From Hexactinellida sp. DTS-2022 (Eukaryota; Porifera; Hexactinellida): a stretch of DNA of 64,000 nucleotides. The stretch's first letter is position 1, and each line of letters begins with the position of its first letter. The stretch covers positions 2,294,001 to 2,358,000 of the forward strand of contig JAPNXP010000002.1 in assembly GCA_028753945.1 (NCBI GenBank), read 5' to 3'. This document shows positions 35,841-47,463 of the stretch, piece after piece. Position numbers and translations under genes: made by a program. The notes under the pieces are model-generated. The model was not told where the DNA came from and did no database searches. It saw only the letters and a list, made by a program, of their open reading frames with translations.

Positions 35841-36426
35841 GATATACATAATATGGATACAAGACTACAAGTATAAGCAAGAAAATCAATTGGGCATATT
35901 AGTGCATGTGACAATTTAATGAAGAATATCGGGAAAAGTAACGTGCTGTAAAAACACCATGCCAATGGTTGTAGAATAGCTAATCATAAATTTGTATATT
36001 GTAATGATCAAGTACATACTATATGCTTGGGCCTAGAAGGATAAATTACAGTTTCAGTTGCAGAGCATGTAGCTATGAGCGAAAGAATATAGAATAAATA
36101 TCTAAACTGAAAAGATTGGGCGGGCCACCAAAATATAGGCAGCGGGCCACCTTTGGCCCGCGGGCCACTAATTGAAGAGGCCTGCCGTACTGAAACCTAA
36201 AGGATTTCCAAATAGATTTTGATTTGAATTTGAGTACTATGCATTGGCAGCAAGTTTGGGTCTTGAGGCCGAGGGAGGTTCAGAACTTTTCAATGTTTTC
36301 ACTTGCTATTATGTTTTGTATATTTTTCTTATGGTGGGCACATAGTTTTAAGTTAATTTGTATTAAGTGTATTTAACATATTTGGCCAGGAAATTCGTTG
36401 AATTTAGTGAAATTGGGAATGTATTA

Positions 36427-36512
36427 CAGTTGAAACCGGATATTTTTAACAATCGGATATTTTTAACAAATTTTCGTTAAAAGAATGTGTTAAAAATATC
36501 CGGTTTCAACTG
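36427..36512. mobile_element. 86-bp palindromic TA MITE
   Basis: It starts CAGTTGAAACCGGATATTTT and ends AAAATATCCGGTTTCAACTG, with TA at 36425-36426 and 36513-36514. It is an almost perfect hairpin. Confidence 0.88.
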
Positions 36513-37407
36513 TATTAGGAATGAAAGATCATATTTTGGAGAAATGACAATTTGTGGATACTGTGGATGCTGCTTTCTTTAAGTAGATACGATAAACATT
36601 TTTTTATTGTCCACATCTTAATGGACATACATGTGTAATATTGTGTATATCTGTTGTTTTGATATTTATGATATATATACATAGAGCAATTTCATACTTA
36701 TTTTCTGTTATTACACAACTGTTATAAATTGATTGGTGTATATGAGGCACCTAATGTGTTCCTTCCGTGGCTACAAAGTGCCCGCATCCGAGCAGCGCAA
36801 GCAAGCGAAGCGTGTTTGTATATATTTATTTCCCATTTATTTCCCCTGGCAAGTCCTGAGTTTAATTACATTCTTTAGTTAATTGCATTCTTTAGTATAA
36901 ATTGTTTACCATTCATTTCGAAGTGTGTACCATGGAACAGTGACAGCGCCAGGGGGGGGGACAGGGGGGCACGTGCCCCCCCCCACGGGAAAATGGTGCT
37001 TTGGAAAACAAATACTTCTCAGATATTTTTAGCGAAATATGAACAATAGTGAACATGAACAACAAGTTTCATCAGAGTCTTCAAACATGAATGCCCAATC
37101 AATGTTAAGTATTAAATGCAGCACTGTTATTAGACCAGTTTTGAATGCGAACGGCTTGCGATTCTTGGAGTTTTGGGCAAATTGGGATTAGTTTTCTATA
37201 CTGTACTGGGAAAATATGTGGATTCTCGAGTCTCGATGGCATCTATGAATTCCTGCGTATTTTTCTAAAAAGGTGTGCCCCCCTGGGTTCAGGTTTGCCC
37301 ATTTGGTGCTGCCATAGAAGTCCAGTTCCTGAAAGCAAAACATGCCTCACCCCTGCCCCGGGCTGTCCAGATCCTGTGACCGCCTCTGGTTGGTTTAGCA
37401 TTTGAGT
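36513..37407. other. No gene recognised; G/C-run fragments
   Basis: 36936-36990 (CAGTGACAGCGCCAGGGGGG...) and 37270-37395 (GTGCCCCCCTGGG...GACCGCCTCTG) look like two ends of a decayed GC-rich hAT element. I could not confirm a target duplication. Confidence 0.35.
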
Positions 37408-38448
37408 TTAGGACTCTTTGGTTTGGAGTGAGACATTTTCCTGAAGGAAGGTAATTGTGGCCTGAAGGTTGTTCAGGATCTCGTCAAACTTACGGGTTGT
37501 GTAACCGCTGGTAGCCCCCTTGGCCAAGGATATTTGTACTGGGCATATATCCAGATTTAATAGGAGCAAATGGGTAGTTGGGACCCCGTGATAGCTAACC
37601 TTAGTTTGAGCCGCATTATTAGGCACTGGACCTCGGCTATTGGACATTTTGATGGTATTGTAATAAGGTGTCACGGGGCAGCCAATTGTTTGCGCTAAAA
37701 GCATGATGCCAGGCTTTGATTGCGTTAGTAGTACGCTGGATTTCAATAGGAACTTGATGATGATGATGGTTCCATATCTCAATCGGGAAAAGTGGGGTTA
37801 TCTGTACTCCCCCAGGCAATGTACGACCCACATACGTTTGCTCGAAATATACAGCAAGTTCGGTAGCCTCAGAAATATTATTGAGCTGCTCAATAACCAA
37901 TGGGAATAGCTCGGGAACATCAAATGGCAATGCAATCGCTAATGCTGGTAGCATGCGAAGGCAGAGTGCAAGGTCTTCGCCTTTCTTATAATCTGCTTGT
38001 AGACCAATCTCTTATATCTTTCCCTATACGTTCTGGGCTAGGTGAAAGAAACACCTTTACATTTGTAAGAGGCCACTCCAGCTCAAAGCTATTAATTGTA
38101 GCCAACTCAAAATCCATGATCATATGTGTTGGTTGAGCTGTTGGACAAAGAAAATGTATATAAGTTGCTTCTGTCTTGTTAGGGAGGAGAACAAAGAGGC
38201 TCGATAGGATGTATCTTGAAGCCAATTAAAACCACCACAGAGACCATGAATTGTGTAAACTTGAGAAAAAATGCAAGGGAGCAGTACTGAATGTCCAGTA
38301 TGCCAACCAATTCTGACATTTCGCTGAGTCCCCGAAATGATAATTTGATGGGTTTAGGTCCAGAATCATAGAGTAGGAAGTTCTCTCTATTTGCCGTCAT
38401 CTGATATTCAGCTGGAATGACTAATCCCGCCAAGTTCTCTAATTGTAA
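37408..38448 (-). pseudogene. MULE transposase relic
   Basis: On the minus strand, in order: AGLVIPAEYQMTANRENFLL then LYDSGP (about 38370-38430), IMDFELATINSFELEWPLTN (about 38060-38120), CFFHLAQNV (about 38030-38055), LPFDVPELFPLVIEQLNNIS and TYVGRTLPGG (about 37800-37930), and PLFPIEIWN then IQRTTNAIKAWHHAFSA (about 37700-37795). DFE-A--N-F, C-FH and TNNA-E-WHRAF are standard MULE transposase blocks; in the last, Lys replaces the usual Glu. At least three frame changes and several stops are present. It belongs to a different MULE lineage from the one at 53174-54777. Confidence 0.7.
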
Positions 38449-39340
38449 TGGTCTGCATCAATGGATTGCGCATTTCAAACTATCGAGCTTTGGTATATTT
38501 ATGTCAGTTGATTCAGTCGCTGTATCAAGGCTATTCCCAACAATGTGGCAATAATAACAATAACAACAATAACACCAATAACAAAATCCATATTCTTCAT
38601 ATTTACATATACGTATATCTAGGGCAAGTTATAGCTAGGTTCCTGGATTCATTTAACAGAATTTTTTTAATTACTACAGTATACTACTTATTCAATTCAA
38701 TAGGAAATCTTCGATATCATTATCACTGGGCAATAATTTATGTGGCCCGTGTTGCGTACTGTGCATATCTCCTTATGCTACTAGACTAGATTACCAAAGC
38801 ATCACATTTTGGTTGGGCTTACTTATCAGCCAGAACAATTTTCGGCTATAGAAGCACAATCCATTTATGTCATTGTCAGGTGGAACCCACAAAGTAGAAT
38901 ATTTCAATAATAAACCAAGAAGTAAATTGCAAGGTTACAACTGAACGATCCAATGTCGAAGTGTATTCAATTATATACGTACTTGAATATATAAAGGAAA
39001 ACATTCCATCAAATATTATAAGCCTTTGGGTTATGAAAACACATACTTAATTGTTCGAATTCCCAAGTTGTAAACAGACAATATTACCCAACCATAATCC
39101 AGTATTCAATAATATCTATCTACGTGTAGGTCCTTAATTTAGTTTCCGTCTTCACGACATTTAGCGTTCCTGCAAGGGAGAATTGCTGCCCTTGATCTGT
39201 ACTCTTCATGCACACAGCAATCAGCCTAGCCTCCTGGGAATAGATAAGAACTTTCTTTTCTTCATCTAGATAATAGGAAGGGATAATTTGACAATATACA
39301 TAGTACAATCTCTAGAGTTTTCAGTATCTGTTTCGATCTG
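38449..39340. other. No gene recognised; AAC microsatellite
   Basis: 38548-38585 is an (AAC/AAT)n-type microsatellite. The rest is AT-rich with no assignable motif. Confidence 0.5.
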
Positions 39341-39966
39341 TTTCGAAGAATCTGTACATTCTGATCGAATTTATTGTCTAATTTTGATCGAATTTTCTGA
39401 TGTTGAACTTTGATTAAATGATGAAAAATGCCAATTTCGATCAAAGTTCTACTTGAACAAACACACGTAGATTCTGATCGGATTGATGTAGAACTATGAT
39501 CATATATAAAATTGAATGATGCGTAGAACTTTGATCGAATTTCATCAAAGTTCAATTTCAATTGCAGCACGTAGAACTTTGATCGAATTGATGTAGAGCA
39601 GGGGTGCCCAACTTACTGCCCGCGGGCCGGATCAGGCCCGCGTAAAGATTTAATCCGGCCCGCGCAAACCTGCACTAAAACTTCTGCACTCTATAATATA
39701 CATTGTAAACTATTTCTTCCTGAACATTTCCTAAACCACAATTCGATTACATTCATACTGAGTGTCAAATATCAATTTATTTGAAATTTTGAGGATTCTT
39801 ATTGATTATTAATTAAAATACCAGACAGGTGCATGTGTTTAGTAACAATCCTTAGATGTATATAAATATAAACTAATAAAATTCTAAGTTTAAAATTGAA
39901 TTTTAAGATACTATGTTTAGTTATCTCCTAAATATCGTGGAGAATATTTGTATCTCATATAAATTA

Positions 39967-42240
39967 ATGGAACCTTGTTCTAAGAAAAGGAAAGTTGATA
40001 TTGAGGCTAGAACTTTTAACGACAGCTGGACGGAGAAATATTTTTACCAACTTCAAAAACAAACCAACGTGCCTGCTTGCATATTAATGCAAGCAGGCCA
40101 TCGCAGTCGTCAAATAGTACAACATACAAAGGCATACAATTCTAATAATCAAGATTACAAAGCATATTTAGGGCGGATACGAAAGGATAAAGTAGAATCA
40201 TTAAAAAGGGAACTTTCGGTATGTACAGCAAACTATTTTTACGATTTCAAATTCTGAGTCAGAAAAAGCTGTTCGTGCAAGCTTTGGTATTAGCAAACTT
40301 ATTGCAAAGAAATATAAGCCATTTTTCTTCTGATGGTGAATTTATCAAAGAATGTGTTCTTACTACCGTGAAATTATGTGCTCAGAGAAACAGAAGTTAT
40401 TTGAAAATATTAGTCTTTCAAGAATGACAATTAGTCGTAGAATAGAAAATTTATCAACGGACCTGAAACCTACCTTAGAAGTACGTGCAAGTGAGTTCGA
40501 GTACTATTCTCTAGCCCTTGATGAGAGCACAGATGCCACTGATACATCTCAACTTGCTGTTTTTGTAAGTGGAATCGATTCAAAGTTTAATCTTACAGAA
40601 GAATTGGCGAACTTACACAGCCTTCACGATACAACGATTGGAGTTGATAATTTTAAAGCGGTGATGAAAGGAATTGATGCTATCGGACTTATGTTGCATA
40701 ATTTATGTGGGATAACGACAGATGGTGTACCGTCAATGACTGGGAGGGAAAAGGGTCTCGTTGGCCTTTTGGAGAAAGAAAGGATCAATTCAGGGGGTAG
40801 TACTATGCAATTAGTCAAAGTGCATTGTATTATTCACCAAGAAAATCTCTGTTCAAAGTCATTAAGAAAATGCAGAATGTAATGGAAATAGTAGTGAAAA
40901 CTGTTAGCTTCATTCGTGCTCGAGGACTTAATCATCGACAATTTCGAAAACTTTTATACGAAATGGATTCTCAGTATGGAGATCTTCTTTACTATACGGA
41001 GGTAAGATGGTTAAGTAGGGGTGCGATGCTTCGACGCTTTTATGAAATTAGAGAGGAAGTGTTTTATTTTATGGAGGAGAGGGGAAACCAGTTTTTCATC
41101 TCAAAGATCCCTTATGGTTGTGTGATTTGGCATTCTTGGTCGATATCACTCAACATTTGGATTTCCTAATCTCAAAATTACAAGGAAAAAAATCAGCTTA
41201 TTCACAATTTGTTTGACTTCGTTTGCGCCTTTGAAACAAAGCTCGAGATTGGGAAAAACAATTAATAGAAGGAAATCTTTGTCACTTTGAAACCTTTTCA
41301 AAACAGTCTCCTCCTGATACAGCTTTATACGCAATCGAAATCAATTACCTGCGCAAGGAATTCGAGAATAGATTTAAAGATCTTCGTAGCAATAGTGTGA
41401 ACTTCTCTATATTTTAAAATCCTTTCTCTTTAGAGCCCATTAAACTCCCTGAGCATCTCCAGCTAGATTTGGTAGACATGCAATGTAACCAGTACTTGAA
41501 AGCAAAATTCAATGGTGTAACACTGATGGACTTTACCAGAAGTATTTATCATCAGCCATCACCCCAATCTTATCAAGCACAGTAAGATGATGGCATGCTT
41601 ATTTGGGAGCACATACATATGTGAACAACTGTTCTCCCAAATGAAATTAGTATAGAGCAGTTCTTAACCTGGGGGAAATTTCGGGAATATAAGGGGGAAA
41701 TCAATTTTGATGAAATCAATAATAATAATAAAACTTAATAAAATAAAATATTACAAACCATATATTTTATCTACATTGGTAATTTCAAAAGTACTTGTCA
41801 CCAATCATATTCAGAAACGGCGTAAGCGGTCAGGCCATGGCCTGACCACATTTATAAAGTGGCCAGGCCAATAGCCTTACCAATCTTATGTCAGTAGTTT
41901 TCCGGTCAAGCCATAGCCTGAGCACTTTATAACTGCTTCCGCCGGCCCTGATATTGATGTTATGCACTATGGTTTGCTAAATATGCAACCAGCAGACATC
42001 AATAGGTTGTTTGTTCATGGCTACTTTTTTCCTTATACAAATGAAGGGGGAAATAGAGTAGAATGAACAAGCCAAATGGGGAAATTACATAAAAAAGGTT
42101 AAAAACCCCTGGTATAGAGCAAAAGCAGAACTGTTTTAACTAATAGACACCTCGAAGATACATTAAGAATAGCCACTACGCACCTCGAACAAAATATCGA
42201 CAATATAGTCGTCAAATGCGTAATCAATCGTCATACATGT
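39967..42240 (+). pseudogene. hAT transposase (GTF2IRD2/ZBED-like), frameshifted
   Basis: It starts MEPCSKKRKVDIEARTFNDS. Blocks follow in three frames: ESEKAVRASFGISKLIAKKY (about 40255-40315), ISRRIENL, YYSLALDESTDATDTSQLAV (about 40500-40560), ITTDGVPSMTGREKGLVGLL (40710-40775), TEVRWLSRGAMLRRFYE (about 40995-41045), FGSTYICEQLFSQMK (about 41610-41650), and, after the inner MITE, SKSRTVLTNRHLEDTLRIAT, the hAT dimerisation tail. DESTD, TDG and the C-terminal CEQLFS/HL-D-LRI-T blocks are those of the Charlie/GTF2IRD2 type. At least four frameshifts and some stops are present. It is inactive. Confidence 0.85.
41658..42111. mobile_element. hAT MITE inside the hAT transposase tail
   Basis: It starts CAGTTCTTAACCTGGGG and ends AAGGTTAAAAACCCCTG, with a perfect 8-bp duplication GTATAGAG (41650-41657, 42112-42119). 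The interior includes the 20-bp palindrome GGTCAGGCCATGGCCTGACC (41828-41847). It separates CEQLFSQMK from the dimerisation tail, so it arrived after the host hAT. Confidence 0.88.
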
Positions 42241-43373
42241 TAAAGTAAATATTGTCTGTACTTATATTGATGGTAGTATAATTAGTATTTAGGTTTTTCT
42301 TGTTTGTTAAACTTTTTATCATTTTGTGTAGTGTGTCATGATTTTAGATGTGTTTCTTAACCTTTTCTGTTCCATTTCGCTTGGATACCCCAACCTATCT
42401 CCCCATAAATAAATCTGAAATTTATCAATTTGCCTATATGCCCCACAAAAATACTTGAGGAACCCAATGTGGCCCGCAATTAAATCGAGTTGGGCACCCC
42501 TGATATAGAGCTTTGATAAATGTGTAGAACCTTGATCGAAGTGTAGAACTTTAATCTCTTTGAAAAGAGCCATGCCTGTTTAGAATTGGTGTCAGTGCAC
42601 CAGAAGGAATGAACTGAGCTTATATGAGCGATGTTGTAGGAGTACAAGGGTCAAGACGTTGTAATCATGTGGGTGGTCAAGATGCGGAAAATTATAAAGA
42701 CCATCAAAGGATAGGAATAAAGTATGTCAAGAGTGAAAATAACCTGTTGATTTGCTATCGCTATTGAAGGACAACAATTATAGACTTTGTACCTAATCTA
42801 GCATAATTAGTGCCGTTCCTATTAAAGGAGAAGCCTTATGACTTGGACGGCGTGTAACGTCCATACTTACGTACCTCAACGCGATCCTGAAGAATCTTGT
42901 GGACTTATTTGTAACAAATTCGGACTGGAGATATATTAAATAGTGGAAGGTCACCTGGGGTACTATTGATCATACTTTTGCACCTAACTCCAAAATGGTG
43001 TACAATTGTTCTGACCAATCAATTTACAGAATTGTAGTACAATGCAAGTTCAGTCCGTTCTAATTGAATTATAGAACATCGAAATTGTGTTTTTGATCTC
43101 TCTATTCAAGTTTTTCGATCAAAGTTCTACATCCATTCGATCAAAGTTATAAAACAAGTCGATCAAAGTTAAATGTACATCGATTCGATCAAAGTTCTAC
43201 ATACTGCAAAAGTTCTACATCAATTCGATCAGAATTCACATGCGTTTGTTCAAGTAGAACTTTGAGCTAAATTGACATTTTTAATCATTCATCAAATCCC
43301 GACATCAGAAAATTCTGTCAAAGTTCTACAATAAATTCGATCAGAATGTACAGATTCGTTTCGAATTGGTATA

Positions 43374-43495
43374 CAGTAGATACCGGATGTAAGAACACCG
43401 GTTATAATGACATGCCTGATATAACAACATTCTATTGAAAAAGGTTGCCATATGCCGCACAGCCGCAATATAATTTTGCCGGTTATAAGAACATT
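43374..43495. mobile_element. One-ended pogo/Tigger-like MITE, CAGTAGATACCGG
   Basis: CAGTAGATACCGGATGTAAG with TA before it, then GTTATAAGAACA repeats as in the element at 14792-14966. The right end is not found. Confidence 0.5.
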
Positions 43496-45471
43496 ATTTG
43501 CATTGTATATGTAATTGACCTTAATTTCCTGAAAGATTATTATGCATTTGATGGAAAAGTATAAAATTTTGATATCTTTTAACATTCGATTGTTAGTAAA
43601 TCAATACCATTGCACATACATTCAATGTCTAGGTAGAGTGGTGTTACTTTGTTAGCAACTCGGGTTTTGTTGAAAAATAGTTGTTAAGAGGAAAACATTT
43701 CTGTAAAACGTATAAAGATGCTTTTAAGTAGTTATTCGTCATTCTTATTCTCTTAATTAATATAGTTTGTACTATAAATGATTTTTTAAATGCACATTAT
43801 CATCCTCCTCGCGGTATTTCAAGATCAGCTACTGGTTTCTTATAATCATACAGTTTTCCTGGAAAAATTTGTGAAAGGGGGCAATGGGCCGGGAAATGTA
43901 TATCACATAGATCCCACTTTGGATAGTACAGCATTATGAAAATGAAATAAAAATAAATACAAATATTCTTAGTTTTGAAATCTATAGAGCATTTATTCCT
44001 AATTGGAAAAATTATAGAGTCACATGACCTACCTAAATATGTCGATAATTTTTATAGTAAATGATATTAATTTCATTTGTGTAATAATATAATTGTTGTT
44101 CGTCTATTAGTAACTTGGAGTTGCTTACGATTTAACTTTTGTTTGTCTGTATTCAACTTTGAGTTGCCTATAGGGGAACTGATCTACACTTGGCACAATA
44201 TAATAGGTCGATAATAACCGAATATTGTTATTAAGCGAGTTGCTAAATAGGAAATTGACTTTATAGAATTACACATGCTTTTGAGAGGGACCTGTAAATT
44301 GGTTGTTTATAGAGCAATGTTGCTAATGTGAGTTGATAATAAAGCAACTCCGCTGTATGTATTCTTTATCGTGTATCATGTTATTGAGGGGCTTCAACAA
44401 ATATCACTTCCGGGCTGCAACTTAACCTTACAATGTCATTTTTCAATCAACCATGAGTTTTCCGCTCCATTGATAGATATGTGCTTGCGATTAAGAATAG
44501 TTGGCAAATTTCTAGGAGTTCTACTGATCAATTGTCTTGTATCCTTTTTACAGGTAATAAATTTGTTAATATTTATCTATTAACAAGGACCTATTTAACA
44601 AGGACCTATTTCTGTTCAATCCAATTATTTGTTGGTTTAATTTCATCTGCCGCTAGGAATGGAAGACATATAAATGCCCAAATTTGTGTTTAGGGAGGGT
44701 ATCCAACCAGATTGTGATGAAAAGCACTCACTCATCCGTTTCTTTTATTCATGATAAACTATACGTAGTTCCAAAATTTGGATCCCCATTACTAATAGTT
44801 TATATTTCTTTGTATTTTTCTAATCTGCTACACTTAACGGTTCGCACTATGGGAATTTTTAGAAATGCATTATATCTAGTTCAATAATTATTGTTATTTT
44901 TTATCGTATATTGTAATAACGATTAAATGAATGTTATTACTCACTAACTATTATCGAAATTGGACTTATCATTGGCTTCTTACAAATATATTTATACTAA
45001 GGAATAGGTTTTTATCCTATATAACTAACACCATTTTGTTTAGCAATCAACTTTACCTATTTTGGAATGTCTATTAATCCGTCTTCTCTATTAATACCTA
45101 AATTACCCATTAATCATACTCGATTTTTTATTTTATTCCTCTATGTTTATCTTATTAATTTTATTTGAAATTTTCGATTCGTATGGTAGGCGTTGTATCT
45201 GGGGGCCTTATTCACTAAACTTCTTAAACTAAGCATAAACTTGGTTTATAACTTTATATGCTTAGATTACACTAAGTTTAAGCATAAACTAATCCTAAAA
45301 CTAAGTCGGTAACTAAGTCGGTTTTCACAAAGCAAAACTAAGCTCAAACTAAGCCTAAACAAAGTTTGGACTTAGATTTTGCTTAGTTTTGAGATTAAAC
45401 TAAGTTTTTGCTTAGTTTTCCTCTGAAAACTTAGCAAAAGTTAAGTACAGTTGCTAGTACACTTAACTCAA
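43496..45471. other. No gene recognised; AAACTAAG-rich tract at the right
   Basis: About 45200-45450 is built from AAACTAAG/CTTAGTTT motifs on both strands after GGGGGCCTTATTCACTAAAC, probably a MITE. 44310-44358 carries AGTTGATAATAAAGCAACTC followed by CGCTGTA, a possible single pogo end. The open frames at 44371-44887 show no recognised motif. Confidence 0.45.
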
Positions 45472-45855
45472 TACAGTAAAACCTCCATTAGGGAACACCT
45501 CCGATTAACCCTCGGCTGGCTTGGGGTAAAATGTATAAATAGAAAAACCCCACTTTCACTTTCACTTTCAATTGAAATTCAATTAACTTTCAGTTTCTAT
45601 TTTACATTCCTAGCCTGACGAGGGTTAAGGAACAACTCTGCTTAGGGGACACTTTTTTTAATTCCCGATTTTCTACTATGCTTTAACATTGATACCTACC
45701 TCCCATTAAGGAACACCTCCCTACAGTGAACAGGGAACACTTTTTTGTGTCCCAAATGTCACTTAACCATTCAGATGGACCTCTCATTAAGGAACATTCA
45801 TATTTATCATAATTTGTGGTGATAGTTTTAATCTCAAGTCGTTTTAGCCAATGTA

Positions 45856-46022
45856 CAGTGGAGCCTCCCATAACGGCCTCTCCTAATAGCGGACAACCTC
45901 TAAATAACGGACAACCCTCGTGGCACGGATTTATTTATTTAGCATATGTCTAATAGAAAAGCAACCTCTAAATAGCGGACAACGACTCCGGTCCCAAAGT
46001 GTCCGTTGTTCAGAGGCTCTAT
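45856..46022. mobile_element. pogo/Tigger-like MITE, truncated second copy of 5238-5433
   Basis: It starts CAGTGGAGCCTCCCATAACG with TA before it and shares ACGGACAACCCTCGTGGCAC and CATATGTCTAATAGAAAAGC with the first copy in reverse. The expected right end (about 12 bases) is missing at the junction with the next element. Confidence 0.65.
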
Positions 46023-46405
46023 TGCACATGAATTGGCATAAGTGTCTCTGCCACGTACCAATTCTGGCACAAGTGGCACTAATAAAATGTGCTGTATCTC
46101 AGTAGAAAATAATCGTATTGGTTTGAAATTATGCACTTAGAGTAACTCGACCATGTGGAATTCAAATCTGCAATCATAACTTGTATATTCTAATAATCTA
46201 ATTGCATCTTAATTAATGATCAGTATTTTTTATTTAATTAGCTAATTATATAGTTAATGAGTTTCAAAATTTCGCTATTATATTTTAATTTACATATAAA
46301 TTTATCAAAATAGCCATGTTGAAACATCTAATAATGTTAATATGCTACTATATACATTAATTTATGAATACAAATTATTGCTCTTCAAATAATTTTGGCC
46401 GGTTA
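46023..46405 (+). mobile_element. Tc1/mariner-like MITE, GGCCAAAAGTATTTGAAC family, copy 3
   Basis: The right end reads CAAATAATTTTGGCCGGTTA. The body matches the reverse complement of 24002-24400 almost block by block (CATGTGGAATTCAAATCTGC is shared). The left terminus is missing, at the joint with the truncated MITE. Confidence 0.65.
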
Positions 46406-46589
46406 GTGTACATCTTGAGCATGTTTATAACAAACATTCATACACCTTACAAAGTTTATGATAGGATCCTAAAAGGCAGACCTCTTATCAAGGAACACCT
46501 CCATATTAGGAACACTTTTCAGCAGTCCCCAAAGTGTTCCCTAATTGGAGGTTTTACTGTACTCAAATAATTATTTGATCACTGTTCTG

Positions 46590-47463
46590 CAGGGTTTCAT
46601 CTATACCCCCTCAGAGGGGGGTTAGACCCCCTGAAATTATTTTGAGAAAAGGACCCCCTGAGATTTTTTTCTGTGGCGGAGAGGTTTAATTATCTATAGC
46701 GAAATGTAAATATAAAATTACCCCCCCCCCCTAGCTTCAATTGAACTTCGTAAATCATGTCAAATCTCGAATTATCATATCAATGGGTCGCTATGTGTAT
46801 AATTATACTCAGGTAGCTGAATGGAGTCGAAATAAGGGTCACTTGATTCGGATATTCTTGAAATTATTGACACATTCCAGCTTTTCTGTGTAGCAAATTC
46901 TTCCAAATATTGTCAAGTCATGTAGATTATCGGAAATTTACTTCGAACCTGATTTCAATATACAAATACGATATGATTTAATTTGACTTGTTTTTATTGG
47001 GACAAGTTCGGCGATCAATATCGGACGTAGTAACTTTGGCCAGCTGTCATAGTCTAAATAGGCACTCTTTCAATTACATCAATATCTAAAGATGTTCCCA
47101 AGGTACACGTCTAAAATCTTTTGTGGTTTTATCAAAAAAATGTTGAAATTTTAATGCTATGCCCTGAACAATTGGCATACTTAGTCATTGAGTCTCTGCC
47201 AAGTGTCTAAATCAAAGATTGAAATAGCAACCTCGAAGTAATTGGTGGTACATTTTTATTGCAGTTCTCGACGCATTTTCAAAATCAAATTTCCCATAAA
47301 TATGGTATAGCATCGAACAATTTATGAATCTTTGCGACGGAGCAGTGTACACTTCCAGTGTTTCACCCAGACATTTAATAAAGGGGGCCGCGTTAGCCGC
47401 CTCTCACATCCCCAAACCCCAAGGCTGAGGGAAATGCGCCCGCCACTCTTAAATGAAACCCTG
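46590..47463. mobile_element. hAT-like element, CAGGGTTTCAT ends
   Basis: CAGGGTTTCATCTA at the left is inverted at the right as TTAAATGAAACCCTG. The 8-bp flanks (CTGTTCTG and AGTTAGCA) do not match. The GC-rich subterminal parts resemble other hAT MITEs here. Minus-strand readings around 46800-47330 contain coding-like stretches (for example WNVSIISRISESSDPYFDSI) that I cannot identify. Confidence 0.5.

Larger units (their letters stand above)
35208..36184 (-). mobile_element. Composite hAT element, complete copy 2
   Basis: The ends CAGGGCTCTTCAATTAG and CTAATTGAAGAGGCCTG are inverted. The 8-bp duplication CCGTACTG is perfect (35200-35207, 36185-36192). It is non-coding and carries a CAGGGGCGTGCTGG element at the same internal site as the copy at 9376, plus a TA-type element. 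The open frame at 35753-35965 is a chance frame shared by both copies. Confidence 0.9.
34480..36300 (+). pseudogene. Tc1-type transposase relic interrupted by nested insertions
   Basis: Outside the insertions, + strand readings give GDSVLFCGAFFGHSLDP and ILTEHILPFW (34610-34710), FQQDYAADINPK (34925-34960, around the second catalytic Asp), NPIKNIWDYLGRH (35030-35070, with Lys in place of the usual catalytic Glu of NPIENxW), and IPKSVITRLVDAMLRRMEAV (about 35145-35205). The hAT at 35208-36184 inserted within this last codon block, and its CCGTACTG duplication restores the join at 36185. Stops and shifts are present throughout. It cannot encode an active enzyme. Confidence 0.7.
39599..42502 (+). 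mobile_element. hAT (Charlie-like) transposon, full length
   Basis: The ends CAGGGGTGCCCAAC and GTTGGGCACCCCTG are a typical hAT-Charlie terminus. The 8-bp flanks ATGTAGAG (39591-39598) and ATATAGAG (42503-42510) differ at one base. The 2.9 kb contains a decayed transposase and an inner MITE. It inserted in the left arm of the foldback element, whose repeat resumes after it. Confidence 0.9.
39341..43365. mobile_element. Foldback element with arms of a GATCAAAGTTCTAC repeat
   Basis: The left arm (39341-39598, continuing 42511-42557 after the inner hAT) and right arm (about 43090-43365) hold inverted, degenerate copies of TCGATCAAAGTTCTACAT, about 22 bp apart. The outer ends match: TTTCGAAGAATCTGTACATT at the left, and AATGTACAGATTCGTTTCGA reads back at the right. 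The central non-repeat part is 42558-43090, with no coding recognised. Without the inner hAT the element is about 1.1 kb. No target duplication was seen. Confidence 0.65.
45474..46559. mobile_element. Non-autonomous pogo/Tigger-like element, CAGTAAAACCTCC ends
   Basis: It starts CAGTAAAACCTCCATTAGGG and ends CCCTAATTGGAGGTTTTACTG, TA on both sides (45472-45473, 46560-46561). GGAACACCTCC recurs inside. It carries two other elements (45856-46022 and 46023-46405), which explains its 1.1 kb length. Confidence 0.8.

Noticed and set aside
35753..35965. Open frame shared with 9577-9798
   Set aside because: It exists in both copies only because both are the same hAT element; it spans the nested MITE junction and is non-coding.
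36936..37395. GC-rich hAT element between the two G/C runs
   Set aside because: The ends do not pair well and the flanking 8-mers differ.
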